From Tenacibaculum sp. 190524A02b (GTDB lineage: Bacteria > Bacteroidota > Bacteroidia > Flavobacteriales > Flavobacteriaceae), in contig NZ_OZ038525.1 in NCBI RefSeq assembly GCF_964036645.1, positions 2,440,501 through 2,504,500 on the forward strand: 64,000 nucleotides of DNA, written 5' to 3'. The position numbers and the translations under genes are program-made. The notes beneath the pieces are model-generated. The model saw only the letters and a list, made by a program, of their open reading frames with translations. It did not search any database and was not told where the DNA came from. This document shows positions 18,272 to 26,780 of the stretch, one piece after another; positions within the stretch are counted from its first letter, which is position 1, and each line of letters starts with the position of its first letter.

Positions 18272-19048
18272 ATGGCAAAAAAAGACGTAACGGTAGAAGA
18301 GAAATTAAGAGCACTGTATGACTTACAGTTAATCGATTCTCGAATTGATGAAATTAGAAACGTTCGTGGTGAATTACCTCTAGAAGTTAACGATTTAGAA
18401 GATGAAGTTGCCGGATTAAACACCAGACTTTCTAACCTAGCCTCTGATGTTAGTAACTTAGAAACAGATATTTCTAATAAAAAACAAGCTATTACTGAAT
18501 CAAAAGCTTTAATAACTAAATATACTGAACAACAAAAAAACGTTCGTAATAACCGTGAGTTTGATTCTTTATCAAAAGAAATTGAATATCAAGAATTAGA
18601 AATTCAATTATCTGAGAAAAGAATTAAAGAGTATAAAGCAAAAATAGCTCAGAAAAATGAGGTTATTTCTGGAACCAAAGGTAAATTAACTAAACAAGAG
18701 TCTCATTTAAAGCACAAAAAAAATGAGCTTGACGCTATTTTAAAAGAAACAGAAAAAGAAGAACAATTATTAAAAGAAAAGTCTGAAGAGTTCTCTCAAT
18801 CTATAGATCGTCATTTGTTAACTGCTTACAATAGAATTCGTAATAAAGTAAAAAATGGTTTAGCAGTTGTTTCTATTGAACGTGGAGCTGCTGGTGGATC
18901 TTTTTTTACCATTCCTCCTCAAGTACAGTTGGAAATAGCTAATCGTAAAAAAATTACTATTGATGAGCATAGTGGACGTATTTTAGTTGACGCTGCTTTA
19001 GCTGCCGAAGAGCGTGAGAAAATAGATAGTTTATTTTCTTCTTTCTAG
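18272..19048 (+). CDS. C4-type zinc-ribbon-family coiled-coil protein lacking its cysteines
   Basis: A 258-aa protein. Residues about 10-190 are long coiled-coil helices rich in Glu, Lys and Leu. The C-terminal domain (AAGGSFFTIPPQVQLEIANRK ... DEHSGRILVD, shortened here) aligns with the C4 zinc ribbon of the DUF164 family, in which CGGC and CEYCGR-type pairs bind zinc. All four ligand positions are replaced (A/S and D/S) and the whole protein has no cysteine, so it cannot bind zinc in the usual way. It starts 4 bases after the Nif3-like stop; the two genes are commonly adjacent. Function is unknown. Confidence 0.85.
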   Translation: MAKKDVTVEEKLRALYDLQLIDSRIDEIRNVRGELPLEVNDLEDEVAGLNTRLSNLASDVSNLETDISNKKQAITESKALITKYTEQQKNVRNNREFDSLSKEIEYQELEIQLSEKRIKEYKAKIAQKNEVISGTKGKLTKQESHLKHKKNELDAILKETEKEEQLLKEKSEEFSQSIDRHLLTAYNRIRNKVKNGLAVVSIERGAAGGSFFTIPPQVQLEIANRKKITIDEHSGRILVDAALAAEEREKIDSLFSSF

Positions 19049-19077
19049 AAAATAAATTTTAAAGAATAACACAATAT

Positions 19078-19113
19078 AAAAAGCTCAATCTTTTATAAAA
19101 GATTGAGCTTTTT
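19078..19113. terminator. Bidirectional terminator between the zinc-ribbon-family gene and rpsU
   Basis: Near-perfect inverted repeat: AAAAAGCTCAATCTTTT, two bases, AAAAGATTGAGCTTTTT. T-runs on both strands allow it to serve the convergent genes at 18272 and 19139. Confidence 0.85.
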
Positions 19114-19138
19114 ATATTAAACCGAAAAGAAAAATATT

Positions 19139-19327
19139 CTACTCTTCTCTTAAAAACTGCTCTTTATAAGCTGCTTTTTTAACCTCTGCTCTTCTTGCAA
19201 CTGATGGCTTTGTATATTGCTTTCTTTCTCTTAATTGTTGTAAAATTTTAACGTCTCTAAACTTACGCTTATAACGTTTTAAAGCTCTATCAATATTTTC
19301 ACCATCTTTTACTATAATTTTTAACAT
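19139..19327 (-). CDS. rpsU: 30S ribosomal protein bS21
   Basis: A 62-aa basic protein, MLKIIVKDGENIDRALKRYK at the start, with the conserved KYKRKF/RERKQY-type segments of bS21. In Bacteroidota bS21 together with bS18 and bS6 sequesters the anti-Shine-Dalgarno end of 16S rRNA, which explains the scarcity of Shine-Dalgarno sites in this window. Work in Flavobacterium johnsoniae showed autoregulation of rpsU through a Shine-Dalgarno sequence used only by ribosomes lacking bS21. Here the predicted promoter is 240 bases upstream and the leader has no strong Shine-Dalgarno next to the ATG (see the leader entry). Confidence 0.95.
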   Translation of the reverse strand: MLKIIVKDGENIDRALKRYKRKFRDVKILQQLRERKQYTKPSVARRAEVKKAAYKEQFLREE

Positions 19328-19562
19328 ATATCTAATTTTAATTTATATCACGCTTCTTAAAGTTTCAATTTTGCTCTAAAACTATATAGATTTTAGTAAA
19401 ATTCTATATAGTTGTACATCTAACCTTTACCTAATGGTAGATTAAACTTAATTCATAAAAAGAAAAATTTATTATTAAACTTTGAAAATAAGTTATATAA
19501 CTAGAATTATGATAAATGCTTATTTCGCAGACATTCCCCTCTTTAAGGATAGAACCTAAATG
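19328..19562 (-). promoter_or_regulatory. Long 5' leader of rpsU with hairpin and possible upstream peptide
   Basis: No gene in about 330 bases; the region between the predicted promoter and rpsU forms a leader of about 235 bases. It contains an inverted repeat (AACTATATAGA at 19403-19413 as read leftward, partner at 19380-19390), an 8-codon frame ATG at 19419 to stop at 19393 (MYNYIEFY) preceded by AAAGG four bases upstream, and AAGAAGCGTGAT about 19 bases before the rpsU ATG, which resembles an eroded extended Shine-Dalgarno (AAGGAGGTGAT). The arrangement suggests post-transcriptional control but none of these parts is individually strong. Confidence 0.4.
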
Positions 19563-19568
19563 AAGGTG

Positions 19569-19600
19569 CAAAGTTATTGTTTATTTAGTTATCAACCAAA
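19569..19600 (-). promoter_or_regulatory. Predicted promoter of rpsU
   Basis: Read leftward: TTTG (19597-19600), 20 bases, TAACTTTG (19569-19576), a perfect -7 box with near-ideal spacing. No better -7 box lies closer to rpsU. Confidence 0.6.
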
Positions 19601-19601
19601 T

Positions 19602-19643
19602 AAATAATAAACCTCAATCTTTAAAGATTGAGGTTTATTATTT
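19602..19643 (-). terminator. Terminator of prfA, a 42-bp perfect palindrome
   Basis: Perfect inverted repeat of 21 bp per arm centred at 19622/19623 (core CCTCAATCTTT / AAAGATTGAGG) 17 bases after the prfA stop. Its AT flank gives a T-rich 3' end on the minus strand. Confidence 0.8.
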
Positions 19644-19660
19644 ATATTATAAAATACTTA

Positions 19661-20737
19661 TTAAATAGTCTCTCCTAATTCTTTTAATTTAGAGGTATTT
19701 TCTGCAAGCATTAATTCATCTATAATTTTTTGGATATCTCCATTCACTATATTTTGTAAATCATATAATGTCAAGCCAATTCTATGATCAGTTACTCGTC
19801 CTTGAGGGTAATTATATGTTCTAATCTTGGCAGAGCGGTCTCCTGAAGTTACCATGGAACCTCTTTTAGCGGCATCTTCTGCTTGCTTTTTTGCCAACTC
19901 TAAATCATATAAACGAGAACGTAATACTTTAAATGCCTTCTCTTTATTCTTATGTTGTGACTTTTGATCTTGACATTGCGCTACTAAACCTGTTGGAATA
20001 TGTGTTAAACGCACAGCAGAATACGTAGTATTCACCGACTGACCTCCTGGTCCAGATGAACAGAAATAATCAATACGTACATCTTTAGGATTTATCTCTA
20101 CATCAAATTCTTCAGCTTCAGGAAAAACCATGCATGTAGCTGCTGAAGTATGAACACGCCCTTGAGTTTCTGTCTGTGGTACTCGTTGCACACGATGTAC
20201 ACCAGCCTCAAACTTTAAAGTCCCATAAACATCTTCTCCTGATACTTCAAATTGAATTTCCTTAAAACCACCGTTAGTCCCTTCACTATAATCTACCACA
20301 GATACATTCCAACCTTTACCTTCACAATATTTAGAATACATTCTAAATAAGTCTCCAGCAAATATACTAGCCTCATCACCTCCTGTACCTGCTCTTAATT
20401 CCACAACAGCATTTTTAGAATCTTCAGGATCTTTAGGTATTAATAAAAACTTTATTTCCTCTTCTAAAGTAGGAATACGACCTTTAGCTTCATCCATTTC
20501 CATTTTAGCCATTTCTACCATTTCCGCATCACTCCCATCAGCTATAATTTCCTTAGCTTCATCAATAGTATTTAAAAGCCCTTCATACTCTTTAGCCTTT
20601 TTAACTACCTTACCTAAATCCTTATATTCTTTATTTAATTGCACATAACGCTTTTGATCAGTAATTACATCTGGTTGAATAATTAAATCAGAAACCTCAT
20701 CAAAACGTTGTTTTACTATCTGTAATTTGTCTAGCAT
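19661..20737 (-). CDS. prfA: Peptide chain release factor 1
   Basis: Terminates translation at UAA and UAG. The 358-aa length is standard. The catalytic GGQ motif is at residues 231-233 ([12 protein letters not shown]), whose Gln is normally methylated by PrmC. Domain 1 is the helical N-terminus; the [20 protein letters not shown] and GVHRVQRVP(Q/A)T blocks are characteristic of class I release factors, and [14 protein letters not shown] follows. The gene appears monocistronic, with its own terminator at 19602-19643. RF1 rather than RF2 is supported by the absence of a programmed frameshift near the start. Confidence 0.96.
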   Translation of the reverse strand: MLDKLQIVKQRFDEVSDLIIQPDVITDQKRYVQLNKEYKDLGKVVKKAKEYEGLLNTIDEAKEIIADGSDAEMVEMAKMEMDEAKGRIPTLEEEIKFLLIPKDPEDSKNAVVELRAGTGGDEASIFAGDLFRMYSKYCEGKGWNVSVVDYSEGTNGGFKEIQFEVSGEDVYGTLKFEAGVHRVQRVPQTETQGRVHTSAATCMVFPEAEEFDVEINPKDVRIDYFCSSGPGGQSVNTTYSAVRLTHIPTGLVAQCQDQKSQHKNKEKAFKVLRSRLYDLELAKKQAEDAAKRGSMVTSGDRSAKIRTYNYPQGRVTDHRIGLTLYDLQNIVNGDIQKIIDELMLAENTSKLKELGETI

Positions 20738-20891
20738 TGTATCTTTTCTTGGAGTGCGAATTTACGATTTTTCTTAAAATTAAACACATAACAAACTATT
20801 TAAAATATCTAACCATCATACAATTTAAGGTAATTCACTCTTCTTTTTCAAATGTAAATTAATTTATTTTTAACATTATTACTTTCTAGAT

Positions 20892-20914
20892 TAATAGTAT
20901 TACTATTATTTTTG
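20892..20914 (+). promoter_or_regulatory. Promoter with palindromic operator, likely the TetR binding site
   Basis: TAATAGTA-T-TACTATTA (20892-20908) is a perfect 17-bp palindrome that overlaps the -7 box TATTTTTG (20907-20914). The ATG of the TetR-type gene is 19 bases downstream. The position is ideal for autorepression of the regulator/ABC/HlyD/TolC operon. Confidence 0.6.
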
Positions 20915-20932
20915 CGATAAATATTTTCACAT

Positions 20933-21610
20933 ATGAAAAGATTACTTTCGAATATAAAAATTGACATTCCAGAAGGAATTTATATAAAAGACCCTGAATC
21001 TTCTAGTTTAGGTAAAAAAATTATTAGCAATAGCATAATACTTATTGAAGAAATTGGATTTGAAAGATTTAATTTCAAAAAACTTGGCACCTCAATAGGC
21101 TCAAATGAAAGTTCAATTTATAGATATTTTGAAAGTAAACATCATTTATTAATTTACTTAACTGCCTGGTACTGGGGATGGTTAGAATACCTATTAGTTA
21201 TTGAAACCTACAGCATTAGCAACTCTAAAGATAAATTGATAAAGGCTATTGAAGTAGTTACTAGAACAACAAAACAGGACAATAATTATGGACATATAAA
21301 TGAAGTTTTGTTAAATAAAATTGTTATTAATGAAAATTCTAAATCTTATTTAACAAAAGATGTTGATAATGAAAATAAAGAAGGTTTCTTCTTGCCTTAT
21401 AAACGAGTAGTTAGACGTTTGTCAGAGATAATATTAGCCTATAACAACAATTATAAGTATGCTTTAAGTCTTGCAAGCACCCTTACTGAAAGTGGCCTAC
21501 ATCAACATTTTATAAAATTACATTTTCCTTCTATCACAAGTTGTAATGCTAACATTACACCAACTAGTTTTTTAACTGATTTAATTTTAAAGACACTTAC
21601 AAATGACTAA
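20933..21610 (+). CDS. TetR-family transcriptional regulator
   Basis: A 225-aa regulator. The N-terminal helix-turn-helix spans about residues 25-70: SNSIILIEEIGFERFNFKKL, then SIGSNESSIYRYFESKHHLL, the usual TetR recognition-helix pattern ending YRYF.SK..L. The C-terminal ligand domain is not recognisable. Its stop overlaps the start of the ABC gene by 8 bases, so it is the first gene of the export operon and probably represses it through the palindrome at 20892-20908. Confidence 0.88.
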   Translation: MKRLLSNIKIDIPEGIYIKDPESSSLGKKIISNSIILIEEIGFERFNFKKLGTSIGSNESSIYRYFESKHHLLIYLTAWYWGWLEYLLVIETYSISNSKDKLIKAIEVVTRTTKQDNNYGHINEVLLNKIVINENSKSYLTKDVDNENKEGFFLPYKRVVRRLSEIILAYNNNYKYALSLASTLTESGLHQHFIKLHFPSITSCNANITPTSFLTDLILKTLTND

Positions 21611-23270
21611 CCCTCCTCTTTCTCCTTGGACTAGATTCTTAGGATTAATAAAACTTGAAAGGAAAGATTTTTTACAGATAGCCTATTTTGCCGTATTTGA
21701 AGGAGTGGTAGCGTTATCATTGCCTTTAGGAATACAGGCCATTATAAATTTACTTCAAGGAGCACAAATATCAGCTTCTTGGATTATTTTAATTATCCTT
21801 GTAACCTTTGGCGTTGCTTTCTCTGGCGCATTAAAACTAATGCAAATGCGAATTATAGAAACTATTCAGCAACGAATTTTCACTAGAGCTTCATTTGAAT
21901 TAAGTTATCGCTTACCAAAAATAAAAATGAGTGAACTTAGAAATTATTATTTACCTGAATTGGCTAATCGTTTCTTCGACACTTTAACTATTCAAAAAGG
22001 ACTTGCTAAAATATTAATTGATGTACCGTCAGCATTTTTACAAATAATTTTTGCTTTAGTACTTTTATCATTTTACCATCCGTTTTTTATTTTCTTTGGG
22101 TTATTACTAATTCTATTAATTTATGGTGTGTTTAAATATACAGCTCAAAAAGGATTAGATACTAGTTTAATTGAATCTAAAAATAAATATAAAGTTGCAC
22201 ACTGGCTTCAAGAAATAGCTAGAACAGTAATTAGTTTTAAGCTATCTGGAAAAACAAATTTAGCTTTAGATAAAAGTGATAATCTTGTAAGTGATTATTT
22301 AAAGTCTAGAGAGAATCATTTTAAAATATTGGTTATTCAATTTATTCAAATGATAGGTTTTAAAGTGTTAGTAACAGCTGGACTATTACTTATTGGTGGT
22401 TTTTTAGTTCTAAACCAAAAAATGAATATTGGTCAATTTGTTGCAGCAGAAATCATTATTCTTTTAGTAATTACTTCTGTTGAAAAATTAATTGTTGGCT
22501 TAGAGTCTTTTTACGATGTGCTTACTTCTATAGAAAAGCTTGGACAAGTTGTTGATAAACCTTTAGAACCTCAAGAAGGAGAAATCATCACAAATGGAAA
22601 TCCTATTACTATTGAACTTCAAAATGCAAGTTATAAAGTAAAAGAGGTTAATAATCCAATTTTAAATGATATTTCTTTAACTATTACTCCAAAAGATAGA
22701 GTATTTATTGAAGGCGCTAGTGGTAGCGGTAAATCAAGTTTACTACAGCTTATTTCAGGTGTTATTCTACCTACTTCTGGCTATCTATACATTAACAATC
22801 TATCAATATCAAGCTTATTAATTAATAATTATCGAGCTAATTTAGGACTTTCCTTATCTGAAGAAACTCCTTTTGAAGGAACCATACGTGAAAATATAAC
22901 GTTTGGAAATACTGATATTACAGATGATGAAATTTATAAGATCCTAAATTGTGTAGGGTTAACTGACTTTATCAAACAACAACCTAAAGGGCTTAACACT
23001 TTCTTAAAACCAGAGGGTAAACAAATAGCCTACACAACCGCTAAAAAAATAGTTTTAGCAAGAGCTATTGCTAAAAAACCTAAGGTTTTAATTCTTGAAG
23101 ATCCTCTAGATCAATTTAGGAAAGAAGTAACTCAAAACATCATAAACTTCTTAACGGATCCTTCTCAATCTTGGAGTTTAATTGTAGTTAGTAACAATCA
23201 AGCATGGAAAGAAAAATGTAACAAACATATTCTTTTGGAAAAAGGTGGTATTAAAAAGTTTAAATCGTAA
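21603..23270 (+). CDS. ABC exporter-type protein with degenerate ATPase motifs
   Basis: A 555-aa fusion of a transmembrane domain (about residues 20-310, six hydrophobic segments) and an ABC domain (about 335-555). Walker A is intact (EGASGSGKSS, Gly371 onward), but the Q-loop Gln is replaced (LSEETPFEGT), LSGGQ is absent (PEGKQIAYTTAKK, about 470), Walker B reads VLILEDP with Glu499-Asp500 instead of Asp-Glu, and the switch His is Asn531 (VVSNNQAW). No C39 peptidase domain is present. It is coupled to the HlyD and TolC genes, so it should energise or gate a type I-like export complex; hydrolysis may be impaired or need a partner. Substrate unknown. Confidence 0.88.
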   Translation: MTNPPLSPWTRFLGLIKLERKDFLQIAYFAVFEGVVALSLPLGIQAIINLLQGAQISASWIILIILVTFGVAFSGALKLMQMRIIETIQQRIFTRASFELSYRLPKIKMSELRNYYLPELANRFFDTLTIQKGLAKILIDVPSAFLQIIFALVLLSFYHPFFIFFGLLLILLIYGVFKYTAQKGLDTSLIESKNKYKVAHWLQEIARTVISFKLSGKTNLALDKSDNLVSDYLKSRENHFKILVIQFIQMIGFKVLVTAGLLLIGGFLVLNQKMNIGQFVAAEIIILLVITSVEKLIVGLESFYDVLTSIEKLGQVVDKPLEPQEGEIITNGNPITIELQNASYKVKEVNNPILNDISLTITPKDRVFIEGASGSGKSSLLQLISGVILPTSGYLYINNLSISSLLINNYRANLGLSLSEETPFEGTIRENITFGNTDITDDEIYKILNCVGLTDFIKQQPKGLNTFLKPEGKQIAYTTAKKIVLARAIAKKPKVLILEDPLDQFRKEVTQNIINFLTDPSQSWSLIVVSNNQAWKEKCNKHILLEKGGIKKFKS

Positions 23271-23275
23271 ATGCT

Positions 23276-24634
23276 ATGCTAAACATTTCAAAAAATAAAA
23301 TCTCAGAATATATAGACATCACTTCATTTAAATCTGGAAGTGAAATTTTCACCAAAGAGTACCATAAGCGGTTTAAACGCTTCTTATTATACATTACTCT
23401 ATTTTTATTTATTGTTTTATTCTTACCATGGACTCAAAACATTACAAGTAAAGGAAATGTGACTACGTTAAAACCAAGTCAAAGACCTCAAACATTACAA
23501 TCTCAAATACCTGGACGTATTGAAGAGTGGTTTGTAAGAGAAGGTGAATTAGTTAAAAAAGGAGACACTATACTTCGTATATCTGAAATAAAAAGTGAGT
23601 ACTTTGACAATAAACTAGCTGAGCGAACAGGTGATCAAATTAATGCCAAATCTTCTTCTGTAAATGCTTACAAAAACAAAGTTATTGCTTTACAACAACA
23701 AATAGTAGCATTACAAAAAGAACGCTCTTTAAAATTAGCACAAGCTAAAAACAAACTTACTCAATCTCATTTAAAAGTTAAAAGTGATAGTATTGACTTA
23801 GAAGCTATCAAAATAAAATCTTCCATTGCAAAAACCCAATTTGAAAGAACTGTCTCTCTTCAAAAAGAAGGTCTTAAAGCTGTAAAAGATGTTGAAGAAA
23901 AACGCTCAAAATTTCAAGAAGCTAATGCTAAATTAATTTCCCAACAAAATAAATTACTTACTTCTAGAAACAATATTATAAATGCCGAGCTTACTATTTC
24001 TACATTAAAAGCTAGTTATGCAGATAAAATTTCTAAAGTACAAAGTAATTTATTTTCTGCACAGTCTAGTGCTTTTGATAGTGAAGCTCAAGTTTCAAAA
24101 CTTGAAACTAACTTAGCTAACTACAAAAGAAGAGGAAGTTTATTATTTGTTACCGCTCCTCAAGATGGATATATAAATAAAGCTATTAAATCTGGAATTG
24201 GAGAAACATTTAAAGAAGGTGAACAGTTGGTAAGTATTATGCCTGCCAATTATGAGTTAGCAGTTGAAATGTATGTTAGACCTATTGACTTACCTCTAAT
24301 CCATATTGATGAAATGGTTAGAGTTCAGTTTGATGGATGGCCTGCCATAGTTTTTAGTGGATGGCCAAATGTTTCTTACGGTACTTATGGAGCTAAAGTT
24401 ATTGCTATTGAAAACTTTATTAGTACAAATGGTATGTATCGAGTTTTATTAGCCCCTGATAAAGACGCAGAACCTTGGCCTAAAGCTATAAGAATAGGTT
24501 CTGGCGCTAGAACTATTGCTTTACTTGAAAATGTACCTATTTGGTATGAGTTATGGAGGCAAATTAATAGCTTCCCTCCTAATTTTTACCAACCTGAAAC
24601 TACAATAAATTCAACATCTAAAAAGAAAAAATAA
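23276..24634 (+). CDS. HlyD-family periplasmic adaptor
   Basis: A 452-aa membrane-fusion protein linking the inner-membrane ABC protein to TolC. One N-terminal membrane segment (FLLYITLFLFIVLFLPW, about residues 33-50) is followed by a biotinyl-lipoyl half-motif (QIPGRIEEWFVREGELVKKG), a long coiled-coil hairpin (about 110-285), the second lipoyl half (LLFVTAPQDGYINKAIKSGIGETFKEG) and a beta-barrel. The stop overlaps the TolC start by one base (TAATG). The architecture matches type I secretion or colicin-V-type adaptors more than RND adaptors. Confidence 0.93.
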   Translation: MLNISKNKISEYIDITSFKSGSEIFTKEYHKRFKRFLLYITLFLFIVLFLPWTQNITSKGNVTTLKPSQRPQTLQSQIPGRIEEWFVREGELVKKGDTILRISEIKSEYFDNKLAERTGDQINAKSSSVNAYKNKVIALQQQIVALQKERSLKLAQAKNKLTQSHLKVKSDSIDLEAIKIKSSIAKTQFERTVSLQKEGLKAVKDVEEKRSKFQEANAKLISQQNKLLTSRNNIINAELTISTLKASYADKISKVQSNLFSAQSSAFDSEAQVSKLETNLANYKRRGSLLFVTAPQDGYINKAIKSGIGETFKEGEQLVSIMPANYELAVEMYVRPIDLPLIHIDEMVRVQFDGWPAIVFSGWPNVSYGTYGAKVIAIENFISTNGMYRVLLAPDKDAEPWPKAIRIGSGARTIALLENVPIWYELWRQINSFPPNFYQPETTINSTSKKKK

Positions 24635-26022
24635 TGAAAAAGTTTTTATCCTTTTTATTATTTATTAGCACAGTTACTATTGCTCAAACTCCAGATATTT
24701 TAAGTCTTGAAGAATATATAGGCTATGTAAAAAAATACCATCCTATTTTAAAACAGGCTCAATTAATTACTAGTAATGGAGAAGCTAAACTTTTAAAGGC
24801 TAGAGGTGCATTTGACCCCAAAATTGAGGTAGACTATAATCGTAAAAAATTTAAAAAATCTGAATATTACAATAAATTGAATACTACTTTTAAAATACCT
24901 ACTTGGTACGGTATTGAATTTAAAGCTAATTATGAGACTAATTCTGGTATTTATCTAAACCCTGAGTTAAAAACTCCTAAAAATGGTTTGTATAGTGCTG
25001 GAGTATCTATTTCTTTAGCAAGAGGCTTACTTACTAATAAGCGTATGGCTACTTTACGAAAAGCCAAACTATACAACAAGCAATCTATAGAACAACAAAA
25101 GTTAGCTATAAATCAAATTTTATTTGATGCTATTAACGTTTATTTTAAATGGTTAAAAAACTATCAAACACAATCTGTTTATGGTGATTATTTAACAAAT
25201 GCAAAAGTAAGATTAACTAATATTAAAAAGAGTTTTTACGCTGGAGACAAACCAGCTATTGACACCTTAGAAGCTAACATTAATTACAAAAATAGAGTTT
25301 TAGATTTAGAGAAATCTAAATTAAGTTATACAAAATCTAAATTAGAGCTTTCTAATTTTTTATGGTTAAATAATAACCTTCCTCTGGAATTAAAAAACTC
25401 TATAATTCCTGATATAAACACCTTAACTATTATCGATACGGTTTTAGATTCATCTATCTCTAAAGCTTTGAACTTTAACATAGAAGTACACCCAAAGTTA
25501 AAACAACTAAATTTAAAGAAAGAAAGTTTATTAATTGAAAAAAGATTACAACTTAACAAATTATTACCTAAAGTAGATCTACAATACAACTTCCTTTCTG
25601 CAGACTACAGAAATATTAATTCTTTTAACACTTCTAACTATAAAGGTGCACTCCAAATTAGTTTCCCTCTATTTTTAAGAAAAGAACGTGGTAATTTAAA
25701 GCTAGCTAAACTTAAAGTTAAGGATATTGATTTTGACATTACTGCTACTAAAGTGGCTTTACAAAATAAAATTAAAGCTACTATTACTGAAATTAATTCT
25801 TATAATGAACAAAATAGGATTTTAAATGACCTTGTTAATGATTATAGTACTATAGTAAATAGTGAAGAAAGAAAGTTTTCTTTAGGTGAAGGTTCCCTAT
25901 TCCTTATTAATTATAGAGAAGTTAAATTAATTGAGAGTAAACTCAAACTCATTAAAACTCAAAATGAGTTATTCATAGCTAAGTCTACTTTGGTTCAACT
26001 TCTAAATAACTTTAAAGTTTAA
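24634..26022 (+). CDS. TolC-family outer-membrane channel
   Basis: A 462-aa outer-membrane efflux protein. Signal peptide MKKFLSFLLFISTVTIAQ. Two internally related halves contain the long alpha-helical barrel segments, for example SLEEYIGYVKKYHPILKQAQ in the first repeat and DFDITATKVALQNKIKATITEI in the second, as in OEP/TolC proteins. It completes the TetR-ABC-HlyD-TolC operon. Downstream at 26048-26071 is a hairpin with T-run that can end this transcript as well as the leftward RNA on the other strand. Confidence 0.92.
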   Translation: MKKFLSFLLFISTVTIAQTPDILSLEEYIGYVKKYHPILKQAQLITSNGEAKLLKARGAFDPKIEVDYNRKKFKKSEYYNKLNTTFKIPTWYGIEFKANYETNSGIYLNPELKTPKNGLYSAGVSISLARGLLTNKRMATLRKAKLYNKQSIEQQKLAINQILFDAINVYFKWLKNYQTQSVYGDYLTNAKVRLTNIKKSFYAGDKPAIDTLEANINYKNRVLDLEKSKLSYTKSKLELSNFLWLNNNLPLELKNSIIPDINTLTIIDTVLDSSISKALNFNIEVHPKLKQLNLKKESLLIEKRLQLNKLLPKVDLQYNFLSADYRNINSFNTSNYKGALQISFPLFLRKERGNLKLAKLKVKDIDFDITATKVALQNKIKATITEINSYNEQNRILNDLVNDYSTIVNSEERKFSLGEGSLFLINYREVKLIESKLKLIKTQNELFIAKSTLVQLLNNFKV

Positions 26023-26040
26023 GTATCTATTATTAGATAT

Positions 26041-26295
26041 AAAAAAACCTGAACTCACATTCAGGTTTTTTATAACCAAACTTAGTATAAAACTAACTAC
26101 TACTATTTAAAAACTATACTTTTCTATTTTTTTAAAAGCTCTCCTTTCAGGGGTGTCTTTTCAGACCGCATATACAAGGGAAATCTTACTCAGAGAGACT
26201 TTAGGTGTTTATACCTTTGTATAAACTAGGGAAAACAAACTATATTATACAATGAAAACTCAGCTTAACAACAAAACCATTTTAAACTGATTTTC
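26041..26295 (-). ncRNA. Candidate structured ncRNA, unit A
   Basis: Leftward transcript of about 255 nt from the GTGAC/TGTCA element to the terminator at 26041-26071 (stem CCTGAA/TTCAGG, T7 on the minus strand). Contains hairpins GUUUAUAC/GUAUAAAC and GUCU-GAAA-AGAC (GNRA-type tetraloop), a closing helix AAAG-CUCUC / GAGAG-CUUU and the 3' box. No Rfam family is recognised by eye; not RNase P, tmRNA, 6S or SRP RNA. Confidence 0.55.
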
Positions 26296-26302
26296 AGTTA
26301 TT

Positions 26303-26328
26303 TGACACATTTTTTTTCATTAAGTCAC
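26303..26328 (-). promoter_or_regulatory. Conserved GTGAC-N16-TGTCA element, unit A
   Basis: GTGAC (26324-26328), exactly 16 bases, TGTCA (26303-26307), read leftward, followed by AATAACTG. The layout resembles -35/-10 boxes of an ECF-type sigma factor and does not match the housekeeping TAnnTTTG promoter. It also forms a TGAC/GTCA dyad. Confidence 0.55.
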
Positions 26329-26347
26329 TTCTTTTGTAAAAAACATT

Positions 26348-26614
26348 AAAAAAACCTTGAACTCTCACTCAAGGCTTTTTATAACCAAACTTAGTATAAA
26401 AACTAACTACTACTATTTAAAAACTATACTTTTCTATTTTTTAAAACTCTCTTTTCAGGAGCACCTTTTCAGATTACATTATACTAGGGAAATCTTACTC
26501 AGAGAGTATTTAAGGGTTTATATTTATTAGGGAAAAACAAACTATAAACTACTAATATTAACTATTCTAATGATCGTTTTAAAACTTGAAACAAATTATT
26601 TGTTTATTACTTAC
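26348..26614 (-). ncRNA. Candidate structured ncRNA, unit B
   Basis: Leftward transcript of about 265 nt ending at the terminator 26348-26380 (stem CCTTGA/TCAAGG, T7 on the minus strand). The tetraloop hairpin reads AUCU-GAAA-AGGU: relative to units A and C one G-C pair has become A-U and one U-A has become U-G, with the loop unchanged. The first hairpin (GUUUAUAC) is shortened by about 11 bases and not retained. Confidence 0.55.
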
Positions 26615-26621
26615 ATTTATA

Positions 26622-26647
26622 TGACACATTTTTTTCTACTAGGTCAC
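26622..26647 (-). promoter_or_regulatory. Conserved GTGAC-N16-TGTCA element, unit B
   Basis: GTGAC (26643-26647), 16 bases, TGTCA (26622-26626), read leftward, followed by TATAAATG. The spacer differs from the other copies while the boxes and distance are identical. Confidence 0.55.
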
Positions 26648-26780
26648 ATCCTTACAAAGAAAAACTTTACTACATAACCAACATACTTGTTTTATTTTAT
26701 CTCCAAATAATGACTAAAAAAGAATTAAGATTAGAACAATAGTATAAACTGGTTTAATTTCATCTTCAAAAACACCTAAT

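Noticed and set aside
20933..26022. Bacteriocin-type type I secretion system with a double-glycine peptide
   Set aside because: The ABC protein lacks a C39 peptidase domain and no short GG-leader gene is seen nearby.
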